From NCBI GenBank assembly GCA_902984215.1, contig CADWAF010000847.1, positions 1-20,158 on the forward strand: a stretch of 20,158 nt of DNA, in the 5' to 3' direction. A model generated the notes under the pieces. The model made no database searches and had not been told where the DNA came from. It worked only from the letters and a program-made list of their open reading frames with translations. This document shows positions 11,146-20,025 of this stretch, piece by piece (the stretch's first letter is position 1; every line of letters begins with the position of its first letter). The stretch is from Willaertia magna. Lineage: Eukaryota > Heterolobosea > Eutetramitea > Acrasida > Naegleriidae. Made by a program: the position numbers and the translations under genes.

Positions 11146-11354
11146 AATTTAACAGCAATTAGTGCAGAACAACTTAAAGTCCCTGTTTCTTTTAAATGGA
11201 GATGTAAGTTCTAGAATAACTAGTGCCCAAATTGGTCAACTCACAAATGTGTTGGATTTTCTAAAGAATACGTACTATATCTACATTACACAAGTAAAAC
11301 ATTTAGCATTTAAATTAATAAGTTAAATAATTTCCTCCTTGCATTCCAAAATTA
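11146..11354. other. Coding-like relic, strand uncertain
   Basis: Base composition rises and both strands give protein-like stretches. The plus strand reads LNLTAISAEQLKVPVSF and, in another frame, CPNWSTHKCVGFSKEYVLYL with nearby TAG codons. The minus strand reads TGTLSCSALIAVKLRIPSG before a TAA near 11131. I cannot choose between them and recognise neither. It may be a captured gene fragment like its neighbours. Confidence 0.3.
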
Positions 11355-11915
11355 TCAATTAATAAAGAATGTTAACAATCCACTAAAGAACTCAAAAGCT
11401 AATGAAGTAGTGTTCCTTATATACTAATGATTATTTCTTGGATAACTTGTTCCATCCCAAATAGTAATAGTTGCTACAGAAAATACAGTTAAAACACATT
11501 AAATTAAAAACAATACTAAAATCATCTTATTAGTAATCTTCTCCACTTTAGATCTTTTAGAAGGTGAATTTCTACTATTTGTCATCAATTTAAAATGCTT
11601 TCCAGTAAATACAACTAAACTATAAACATACTTTGTATTCCTCAATTGTACTCCTCTCAATAAGATATTTTCAACATCCACAGGAATAAATTTAGGTTCG
11701 GCATCTAATTTTAATGTTTCTGTAAAGTTATATAACTTATTATTAGGTTGTTCACATTGTACCATTTCTTTTAAACGATTTAACATTTCTAATTCTTTTA
11801 ACTCACTAGTAGCTGCAATACAACGTTTAATTTTAAGATTTGTCTCACTATTTAACTGAGAAGTTTCTATATAACAAATCAAGATTTCTTTATCTTCAAG
11901 TGATAGAAGAAGAGT
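11355..11915 (-). pseudogene. P4-type ATPase (phospholipid flippase) fragment
   Basis: P4-ATPases (Drs2/Dnf/Neo1 family) move phospholipids to the cytosolic leaflet of membranes. The fragment reads ICYIETSQLNSETNLKIK (family: CYIETxxLDGETNLK), then CEQPNNKLYNF, ILLRGVQLRNTKYVYSLVVF, TGKHFKLMTNS and KRSKVEKITNKMILVLF. This spans the actuator domain into TM3. The frame goes on past TAA 11499-11501 and TAG 11424-11426 (before YIRN, where the family has Trp) to a TM4-like SGLLTFFIN and TGA 11355-11357. LNSET replaces LDGET, an unusual change in the actuator loop. The catalytic DKTGT region and the N terminus are missing. It is under 200 codons against more than 1,000 for the family. Confidence 0.85.
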
Positions 11916-11952
11916 TCTTCAATTAAATAATAAAGATGTTTTAGAAAGAAGA

Positions 11953-12102
11953 ATGAATAACAATATTAGTAGTAGTAACAATAGAAAATCATTAGGATTA
12001 GCTTGTGATGGAAATGGAGATATGATTGTTGCAGATGTTTATAAAGGAATTTTAAAGATTTTCAAATTAAATCCATCAAATGTTCATATTCTCAAACTAT
12101 AG
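11953..12102 (+). pseudogene. Strictosidine-synthase-like / APMAP-type beta-propeller fragment
   Basis: The stretch KSLGLACDGNGDMIVADVYK followed by GILKIF matches the family pattern in which a PLGLxFDxxGDLIVADAYKGLLK motif forms part of the six-bladed propeller. The open stretch starts upstream at 11875 without ATG; the first ATG is at 11953, and the frame ends at TAG 12100-12102. Fewer than 80 codons remain of a family usually near 400. Its start lies against, and partly overlaps on the opposite strand, the end of the P4-ATPase fragment, suggesting rearrangement or capture. Assignment rests on one motif. Family members are membrane-anchored or secreted hydrolase-like proteins. Confidence 0.55.
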
Positions 12103-12339
12103 CACCTTTCGGAAGTAGTTGTTGCATCGAATGTTGTTGTTGGTTGTGTTTGTTTTTTAGAAACTGTTTAAAAAATTACAGTTGTTCAAAACAATTTTTA
12201 ATTTTTTTTATTTTTATTTAATTTTTATTTAGGAATTAGATTTTTATTTTTTTATTTTTATTTGAATTGAAGACATTGTATTTTTTGAGACTCCATTGTT
12301 TCTGGATGTAAACTTCATAGGACGTTGCTTGTATCAAAT
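12103..12339. other. Gene-free stretch with T-rich runs
   Basis: A GTTGTTG-rich tract at about 12118-12155 is followed by T/A homopolymers. The right part (from about 12260) may already belong to the 5' flank of the SINE-like element. Nothing else is supportable. Confidence 0.4.
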
Positions 12340-12573
12340 GAAATAGTGGCCCAGTTGGAGGGACGCAGGACTGCACACTCATAGTCCTGATTTCGAATCT
12401 GCCACAAAAAAAATAAAAAAAACAAGAAAAATGAATAAGGGATTTAAGCTCGAACATCTAAGATCGACCTTTTGTTAAGTGCCACAAACAGTACATAGAG
12501 ATGGCGGGAGTACTAGAGGGATGGGGCCATTGGCTGTATATTTTTATTCATTACAACGCTTTTTCTACGTGAT
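12340..12573 (+). mobile_element. SINE-like element 1 with tRNA-derived head
   Basis: Pol III-type boxes are spaced as in a tRNA: A box TGGCCCAGTTGG at 12347-12358 and a B-box-like GATTTCGAATC at 12389-12399, with an AGGACT/AGTCCT stem between them. An A-rich linker follows, then a body containing GATTTAAGCTCGA and ending near TTTTTCTACGTGAT. A related copy on the minus strand at 17725-17965 shares the same order of blocks: ATAGTCCTG, A-run, GATTTAAGCT(C/T)GA, CGGGAG...GGCCA, TTTATT...ATTACAA and ACGTGAT. Boundaries are estimated from where similarity fades. No target-site duplication was found. Confidence 0.6.
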
Positions 12574-12855
12574 GGTCGGTGACCGATGGCAGAATCACAT
12601 GCAGATTGGATTTTCTGGCTGGTCAGAAATGAGCGAAAAAAAACTCCAGAAATTTTGGATCTGCTCCAGATTTTTTGAAAAATTTAGAGGTCAGAAGTAC
12701 CTTTCTGACACACATTTCTGCACTCTCATTTTTTAGAGCGTCAGATGTTAGCGACAGAAAGGTACTTCTGCAACCGAAATTCTGCAAAAAATGCCAAAAA
12801 TATGATCAAAAAAAGTTTATTGGGCCTTAAGTTCCCCAACATTTTTTTGTAGCCT
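12574..12855. repeat. Hairpin-rich CAGAA/TTCTG repeat, left side of LINE copy 2
   Basis: Higher in G+C than its surroundings and full of TTCTG, CAGAA and CCAGA words on both strands. It contains a perfect 16-bp inverted repeat (12692-12707 with 12755-12770). A stretch of similar style lies at 17418-17724 on the other side of LINE copy 2. An 85-codon open frame crosses this stretch but has no protein-like features. It is probably a non-coding repeat family. Confidence 0.5.
12692..12770. repeat. Perfect 16-bp inverted repeat (hairpin)
   Basis: CAGAAGTACCTTTCTG at 12692-12707 is the exact reverse complement of CAGAAAGGTACTTCTG at 12755-12770, with a 47-nt loop. The loop holds a smaller CTCT/AGAG pairing around a T-run. 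The flanks GGT and ACC could extend the stem past a small bulge. Confidence 0.85.
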
Positions 12856-12869
12856 CGAGCTTCAAAAAA

Positions 12870-14600
12870 ATGAAAAAACAACATCCACAAAAATTTTGGG
12901 AATCGAAGCTTAGACAAAAGGAAAACCAGATAAAGGAATTAGAAAACAGCATAGAAGAGTTAAAGAACTATGTTAAAATAATAAATAAACAATTGCAAGA
13001 TAATAAAGAAATATTACTTCAATACTATGAGAAACAAAATAATAATCTAAATATTAATACCTGCTATCCCCAATGCAATAATAATAATCTCAATTCAAAC
13101 CTCGTCGTCAAATCTAATTCGATAATATCAGAACCCGATAAACCACTCAAAAAAAAGCACCATAACAATAGACACCATCCCAAAAATCCTACAAAAACAT
13201 CAACCAACCAAAGTTTCGAAATTGCCAAAGAATCAACCCAAATCAACTCAGACAATAATAATTACAATGAAATTTCGGAACAAAACATCATTAACCAAAA
13301 CAAACCAATTATGAAAAGCCATAATTATTCTGTGCTACATCAACCACAAAACAACTCAACCAACGGAAAGCACAACAATAAATTTTACCAAAAAAACCCT
13401 CCTACTAGCACTGACAACCTTCTCTAAAATAACTCAAAAGTATTGAGATATCCCTTATTAAATAATAAACATAATTTCTCAAGCTCTCACCACTCTGACA
13501 CCTTTAATAACAATAATAAAATCATTATAATAAATAGCAACGTTAACGACAATCAACTCCAATCTAATAACAAAAGAAAGTTCAACAGTCAAGAGGAACA
13601 AGAACAAAAGAAAGTAACTGATTATTCATTAAGCTTAAGTATTTATATCACTGAACCAGTTGAAAGTAGTGAAATAGCTAAGTATATTGCTGTTCTACTA
13701 ATGGGTTGTAAATATACTAAAACCTACAACCCCTTAAAAAAGAAACATGTATTACAAATATTTGCTAAGAACGAAGTAGAATTTAACAATATTAAGAAAA
13801 AGTTGAACGCCAAAACCAATATTCAAAACACACCTTGCCTTTATATTGTGGCTAACATAAATTACAAGTTTGCACTTGCTGATGTAATCTACACCACCAA
13901 AAACGAAAGTGATTTGGTTGAACTATTGAAGAGAATTATTAAAATCCACTTTAACCAAAAATTAATTGAAGGTGTCAATATTTCTTTTAATAATGAAAAG
14001 AAAATGTACAGCATTAAAAGTACAACTAATGATTTAAGGGTGCACCAGGAATTATTAAATGTCAGATTTGAAAATTTTAAGACATTATCTCAATTAGCAA
14101 CTGAAGGGGTCAACAAAATCAGGTTACAATTACTCAAATCATTTAACGAAGACGACTGCATCAATGCAGTAAAAGAATTATTTCAAATTACTTAAACTAA
14201 TCTAATCCAAAGTAAACTTGAAATTAATCAAGTAAAGAGTTAGTTTGACGAAAATAACTACTACTACAACATTGAATATACCTATAGTGACATTAATAAA
14301 GTAAACAAAATTATTAGTCTACAAGGATATCTACTTAAGGGTTCCTTAGATGGTGCAAAAACTGTATTCAAAGGGTTCACATCAGTTAGAGAATATTATA
14401 GAAATAGACAAGAAAAACTCCTAATGCCCAAAACCTCTCAAACATTTAATTCAAACGACCAAATAGCTAACTTCAATAATATTAAAACTCATTTTAATAA
14501 CTAAGACAAAAAGATTGAATCAATGCATAAGGACATGAAAGAAATTAAGGAGCAGTTGAAAATTATCCTCCTAAAATTGGATAATAGTTCTAGGAGATAA
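12870..14600 (+). pseudogene. LINE copy 2 ORF1 protein, premature stops
   Basis: Same architecture as the ORF1 of copy 1, but without its 7-nt deletion, so the reading phase is whole: exactly 577 codons including the stop. Interrupted by TAA 13425-13427 (Gln in copy 1), TAA 14193-14195 (Gln), TAG 14241-14243 (Trp) and TAA 14502-14504 (Gln). The terminal TGA of copy 1 is TAA here (14598-14600). The linker NSQEEQEQKKVTDYS near 13580-13620 shows how the N-terminal coiled coil and Asn-rich part join the folded part. Confidence 0.9.
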
Positions 14601-17417
14601 CTCTTCTAAATCTTTGCTGTTACAATGTTAATGGTTTAATAGACACTTCCAATAAGTATAAGAAAGAAGAAGAAATTATGCAAACCATTGACTATTACAA
14701 TCTAGACCTTGTCTGTTTTTCTGAATGTCATTTTAATTTCCAAAATAAAAGAAACTTAGTCTATAATGCGTCCAAGTTATTTCATAAACAAACTTACTTT
14801 AATTATAATAATGCACATGATGGTATAGTCATAATTACAAAGTACAACAATAGAAATCGAAAATCTTTTATTAACTTTGTTATTATTCCTAGAAGAGTTC
14901 AATATTTTAGATTAATTATTAAAAATAGATTAATCCATATTATAAATATATACAATTATACCCAAAGATATCCTGAAGAACTAGAAGATGAACTGATTAG
15001 TAAAATAAACATTTTACTAACAGAAATAAGTAATGAACCAATTATTTTTATGGGTGATTTAAATTGTGAAATACTAAATCCCAATAATAACAACTTAAGA
15101 ACCCAAAAGTGGATTAATCTAATTAGAAGATTCAATTTGAACACATTTAACTACAGTAATTTCTCTTACATTAAGCAACAAAACAATAACTTTATCAAAA
15201 CCAAGATTGACCACATAGCTCTCTCCTCTCACTTTAAAATTATTAAAAAAATCAATATTAATCCCATCACAACAAACGACCACAAACCAATAGGAATAAC
15301 AGTTGAACTCAACCTTAAAATAAGCTGGAGAATGACAATTGCTAAAGATAAACTATTAAATGATACAATGATTAAAAACACTTCCTCCTAGAATGAAATT
15401 ACAGAGCAAATTCTTAAAAATATTAAGGAAAACTCCTCCCAATATAGAAACTTTAATAACAACAAAAACTATAAAGAATTATTTGAAATAGACAAGAAGA
15501 TTAAATCTATTGAGGAAAATCTCAATCCAATAAATAATAGAGAAAGAATAGAACTGTTTAAAATTAGGAAAGAAATTATAAGGACAATTAACTTTAATTA
15601 TAAATTGAAAATCATAGACTTAATTAACAACCTTAAGGAAAAACTTATGTTTAAATTTGACAATTTACTTAATAGAAATTCATGCAACTGTAATGAAATT
15701 CTTAATTCAATTAGTAAAGACAATATTGTTAAATTTTTTAAGGAAAAGTTTACAAAAGATAGCTTTAAAACCATTAATTTCACTCTCCCTAAATCAACAA
15801 TTAATAAAAGACCAAAGTCATTCAAAATTAAACTTGGAAATTTAAAAGAAGCTATTAACAATATGAAATCAAACACATCTAGCATTGATATGTTGCCAAT
15901 AACACAACTCAAACTTTTAAACGATAACCAACTCAATATTTTTAAGAACAAACTTAATGAATTTATTAGAAGAGGTGATATTGATGATGAACTCAAAAAA
16001 GATTAGATAAAATTAATTCCCAAAAAAGATATTATAACATCCCCAAAGGATTTAAGACCAATCACAATAATGTCCATTGAATATAAGATCTTGTTTAATA
16101 TAATCACAAAAAAACTCAAGACATAGGTATCTAAACATATAAATGTCAGACAACAAGCTTTCCTCCCAAATAGAGAAACAGCAAATAATTAAATCTTTAT
16201 TTTATCTTGAAAAAAAAATGGAATGGTAAACCTTGATATAAAAGGTGCATATGATCATGTAGATGAAAAGTTAATTAGATTGACTCTCTCATATTGTAAG
16301 ATTCCAAATAATCTAACAAACTTCATCTGTAATGCATATAAAAATCATCAACTCCAGTTAGAAATTGAAGATGAACTAACTGAACCATTTTTCAAAACCA
16401 AAGGAATCCCACAATGATGTCCTCTTGCTCCATTAATTTACAATATGATAACTCAACTCTTAATTAATAAAGCAATAGAACAATGGAACTTACCAATCAA
16501 ACTCTACTTAAATGCGAATGAAATTAGCCTTCTAAACTTTGCTGATGATCTCATATTAATTGGTACGCTTGATAAGAATTTTCAAATCAGACTAAATCAG
16601 ATTAATCAATGGCTACAACAAATCAAATTAAAAATAGTTTCTAATAAATCTCTTTTTACACAAAGAAATACTAAACCAATTCAACTCAATATTGATAATA
16701 TAATTATTCTAGAAACGGAAGATCAAAGATTACTAGGAGGATTCCTTATAGAAGGCAAACTCTTAAATGAGGAAGTCGAAAAAAGAATAAAGAAAATTAA
16801 GGAAATCCTTAAATTATTTCCTAAAGAAAAACATTATCTCAAAAATTTGAATATTATACTAAGTTGTAAAACATTCTCTAATTTTATCCATTTAAGTAGA
16901 ACCAATTACATTAAATCAAAATTCTTGGATAAAGTAGACTTAGAAATTAAAAATAATATGAAAAGAATCTTCAAATTGGATAAACGAACAAAATTAAAGA
17001 TTTTCTATAATCCTATTGATAAAAGCGGATTAAATATCAAAAAGATGGTTGATGTCTCAAACAGCCAACTTATTAACACAATCATCAAAAAAGTCAATTC
17101 CAACAATTCATTATTATCTAACCTCCTTAAAAAGGCTATAATTAAAGCATCAAAAAAAAAAGAAGAAAGAACAAATACAAATCAATTAATATTTATGAAA
17201 AATTCGTTACCCTATTAGATAACCTTAATGTTAGCTCATTCACCCCTAAGGAAATCGAATTTAATTTAAGCCCAAAACATGGAAGATGTAAGAAATTTGA
17301 AATTTACACTAATGGTAATAAAACTTTCAACCATACTGGTATGAGCATTATTATAAAGTCAAAAAAGGGAACATCTAAATACTCAGTCAAAATTAACAAA
17401 GCCTACTCCTACAACAT
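14597..17417 (+). pseudogene. LINE copy 2 ORF2, truncated in RNase H
   Basis: The start codon overlapping the ORF1 stop is ATA (14597) instead of ATG; the next in-frame ATG is 14678 (MQTIDYYNLDLVCFSECH). The endonuclease is continuous to TAG 15389-15391 (Trp in copy 1), followed by TAG 16004 (Trp), TAG 16124 (Trp), TAA 16188 caused by a deletion, and TGA 16415 in RT motif B. RT motif A is NLDIKGAYDHVDE near 16229 and motif C FADDLILIG at 16538. After an A-run slip near 17160 the RNase H start reads YTNGNK: the first catalytic Asp has become Asn (GAT to AAT). Sequence ends at 17417. Confidence 0.9.
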
Positions 17418-17724
17418 CCCGACAACTTTCTCTCTTGCCAGAATTTGGCACTGGCTATACAAATTCTGGCACACGGAATTTTTTTCCCGCATGCGAAAAA
17501 GGCATTTTTTCTGCTTACATTTATGCGAAAAACCGTGGAGTAAAATAATTTCCTGCACCACTACATCGCTTAACAGAAATTTTTTTTCTGTTTATCTGGC
17601 ATTTTTTTTTTCTGTGCTGAAAAATTTGTAAAATCTGGCTTGACAGAATTTTGTTCTGCTTGGCAGAAATAATGCAAGTAGAACTTGGTCCTGCAGGCTA
17701 AATCTGATTGAATGACAACGTAAA
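17418..17724. repeat. Hairpin-rich TTCTG/CAGAA repeat, right side of LINE copy 2
   Basis: Begins abruptly at the LINE breakpoint. Dense in TTCTGCC, CAGAA, TCTGGC and GCATGCG words, with short hairpins such as CAGAATTTTGTTCTG and ACAGAAATTTTTTTTCTGT. In style it matches 12574-12855, but a full alignment could not be made by eye. No protein-like frame is supported; the open frames here are incidental. Confidence 0.45.
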
Positions 17725-17965
17725 ATCACGTAAAAAATCACATTGTAATAAAAATAAAAGGCAACTGGCCTCTTCTATAGTAGTCTCCCGTCTGCAGTCT
17801 CTCGCCCAATTTATTTGTATTTGTAATCACTTTACAAAAAGTGGACAGTCGAACCTCAAGCTTAAATCTTTCTCTTTTTTTTTTGAGATTTTTGTGATGA
17901 ACCAGTGTTAAACCCAGGACTATATGCGTCTTGTATCACACGGCCACGGTATTACTTGACTGTTA
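17725..17965 (-). mobile_element. SINE-like element 2 with tRNA-derived head
   Basis: Minus-strand relative of the element at 12340-12573. On the minus strand it shows an A-box-like TGGCCGTGTGAT (17946-17935), then ATAGTCCTGG, a degenerate B box in GGGTTTAACACTGG (17915-17902), an A-run, GATTTAAGCTTGA, GTCCACTTTTTGTAAAGTG, GGGAGACTACTATAG, GGCC, TTTATTTTTATTACAA and TTTTTTACGTGAT (end near 17725). The two elements point towards each other across LINE copy 2. Confidence 0.6.
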
Positions 17966-18231
17966 TGCTTTTTTCTGCTTTGCATTCAATCTAAAAACCA
18001 AAAACAAACTCGTATCTTTGAAGGAAAAGAAAGAATTGGTAATTAAATTGAATTTGATTTTTATTTTTTGTTTTAAATCTCAATTTGGTTGATTTATCTA
18101 TTAATTTTCTAATGAAAATAATCCTTTGTTATTTAACAATAACAATGCAACTTGCTAGCACTAAGTTTTTCATGTACTATTCTTTAAAATGTAAATAGAT
18201 GAAAATAAATAATATATATATATTACATTTT
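17966..18231. other. AT-rich stretch, no gene seen
   Basis: 3' flank of the minus-strand gene that ends at 18232. It contains an (AT)n run near 18210-18222 and nothing else supportable. Confidence 0.5.
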
Positions 18232-19310
18232 TCAGCACGTCAAACCACTTGGACTAAATGGATTAAAGCTCAAGGATGATACATCCCTTTTTGATGTTAA
18301 AAGTAGCTTGTCTGGTGATTTGAATGTATTTAAATATTTATCAGTCGAATTGTTAATCTTTGCATTGACTGTTACTTTAATAACTTGCATTTTGAAAACT
18401 CTGATTTATCATTCCAATCTCCTCGTAAACCTGAACCAAAAAGCTTAGACGATTCAATAAATTTTGGTGACTTTACAGAAATTTAATCAACTAAATTATA
18501 ATGTATTTTATTTATTTGTTCATTGAAAGTATTACTATAAATAATTAATTGATCATTTGAATAAACTGAAACTGGTTTTAAATTATAAACAAAATCTTGT
18601 GGTAAATTAACACTTTTATCCTATAAAATTGGACAATCACAATTTAATTGATAATCATTATTAGATGACCAATGACAACTGATAATATCATTTAGACTTA
18701 ATTGATTATTTACTTGTCTAGAAAATAGTGATAACTCAACAACTGAATTAAATGTAGTAACCTTATTAAATGCATCAACATTATTAAATTGAATATTCAC
18801 TTTATTTTTACCAAAAATACTACATCCAGTTGCTGAACTACCTACAGCATTTATATAAGTTACATTAGCTCTAAAAATATCAAAAACAGATAAAATACTA
18901 ATTAAAATGAAACTAACACCATCATCATGTATTCTAAGATTGAGTTAGTATTTTGTGAAGGACATGTTACAGTTGTTTTAATTTGATTACTATTAGTATA
19001 AATAATATTATTAAAGATAATTGATAGTTGACAAAATCTAACTAATAAAGAAGAACCAGCATTTGTAAAACTAAATTCATTATTAACTGGATTTGGATTT
19101 GAATTAATTAAAATTGTAATTGCTTCATTCACTATAACTAATTTTGGATAAACATTTGTAATTGTTGGATTTTTAAATAAATTAATTAGTTGTGTAATAG
19201 AATATACAATTCCATTTAATAAAATCTCTAAATCAACACGTACATATCTATTATCATCATTGTATAATAAATTATCAATTAAATTTTGTATTTTTTAGTT
19301 CCAAGTATTA
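18232..19310 (-). pseudogene. Unrecognised decayed reading frame following the MIR gene
   Basis: A minus-strand frame continues from the MIR gene with FSNTWN, a TAA (19295-19297), KIQNLIDNLLYNDDNRY and VRVDLEILLNGIVYS, and is open to 18902. A one-base shift near 18938 opens LRIHDDGVSFILISILSVFD, which runs through CSIFGKNKVNIQF and SCHWSSNNDYQLNCDCPIL to TAG 18621-18623 and TAA 18483-18485. A last shift near 18391 leads to MQVIKVTVNAKINNS (18390) and a TGA at 18232-18234. Scattered Cys and Asn-x-Ser/Thr sites suit a secreted protein; that is inference. It could be the C-terminal half of one long secreted protein starting at 19939, or a separate gene. No family recognised. Confidence 0.5.
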
Positions 19311-19939
19311 CTAAACACCTTCTTTAGCAACCCATAATGTATTAGTGTTTGAAGCATCTACACAAGTAACTTCTGCTTGACCAAATATTGGATGACCAAA
19401 TTTTATGTTGTGAGTGTGTAAATACTTTCCAGTATCAATATGCTTTAATCTAAAACTATCTCCTCTTTTAAGTTCTGTACCAATAGTCAATTTTATAAAA
19501 TAATTATCTCCAGTATCTTCTCTTTTATAATAACTAACTTCTTGTTGTCTGAATAATGGTGATACATGTAAATGGGAGTGTAATCTACCACCAGTTTGTG
19601 CATGTTGTAAACGAATAATAATTTTATTTTTTAATACAATTCCTTGAGGACAACTATCTTGTGGGTAAAATCTTTTAACAACTCAATAATTATTTTCATC
19701 TCCTTTTTCAAAATAACATGTAACTGATTGTTGTCTACTCTTAGTTTCATATTTCATTTGATGGCTATGTAATCTACATTATATTTTAATTTAATAATAC
19801 TACCGCATGTAACTAATATATCTTTTAATTATGGTGTTTCTTCTTGTAGAGTTATATGTTCATCATCATCGGAAGTTTTCACAATTTAAAGAAAAATTAA
19901 CAAAAATAATGTAAAGATTAAAAATATTGCTATTTTCAT
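19311..19939 (-). pseudogene. SDF2-like MIR-domain protein (ER), decayed
   Basis: SDF2-type proteins are small ER luminal proteins with three MIR repeats, associated with glycosylation and protein quality control. The ATG at 19937-19939 begins a signal-peptide-like MKIAIFLIFTLFLLIF. MIR1 is VTCGSIIKLKYN, RLHSHQMKY and RQQSVTCY; MIR2 is IIIRLQHAQTGGRLHSH and RQQEVSYY; MIR3 is FRLKHIDTGKYLHTH and GQAEVTCVDA, closing LWVAKEGV. Length to the TAG at 19311-19313 is about 209 codons, close to the family's 210 or so. Damage: TAA 19886-19888 and 19829-19831, a frameshift near 19777, and TGA 19683-19685 after NNY, where the family has Trp. From 19682 to 19314 the frame is fully open. Confidence 0.85.
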
Positions 19940-20025
19940 TTTTTTAAATCAAAACACGTAATCTCATCTAGATAACAATAAATAATTAATTAATCGGAAT
20001 TAATTTATGGATTACATCTCTCAAC
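19940..20025. promoter_or_regulatory. Short divergent spacer
   Basis: 86 nt separate the ATG of the MIR gene (minus) from the ATG of the plus-strand ORF at 20026. A shared promoter is possible from the layout. No specific element beyond AT-rich words is visible. Confidence 0.3.

Larger units (their letters stand above)
12856..17417 (+). mobile_element. LINE copy 2, 3'-truncated and decayed
   Basis: Collinear with copy 1 from CGAGCTTC (12856) to ACAACAT (17417), which corresponds to 6346 in copy 1; the last 886 nt, with the end of RNase H, the Cys/His motif and the 3' UTR, are missing. Four indels explain the whole length difference in the shared part: 7 nt near 13558, 4 nt near 15973, a net 12 nt lost in two steps at about 16188-16219, and 2 nt in an A-run near 17160. 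Most base differences are transitions. The broken 3' end is followed directly by the hairpin-rich repeat. Confidence 0.92.

Noticed and set aside
12479..12736. 85-codon plus-strand open frame across the SINE body and hairpin repeat
   Set aside because: It crosses the element boundary, includes both the SINE 3' part and palindromic sequence, and shows no protein-like pattern or homologue.
1777..17417. Classical repeat-induced point mutation (CpA-targeted)
   Set aside because: The substitution contexts counted by hand show no excess of CpA; CpT is commonest. Only the general C:G to T:A direction is supported.
17341..17911. Open frames at 17341-17631 and 17708-17911
   Set aside because: The first runs from LINE RNase H into unrelated repeat DNA after the breakpoint; the second is antisense to the SINE-like element. 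Neither looks like a real gene.
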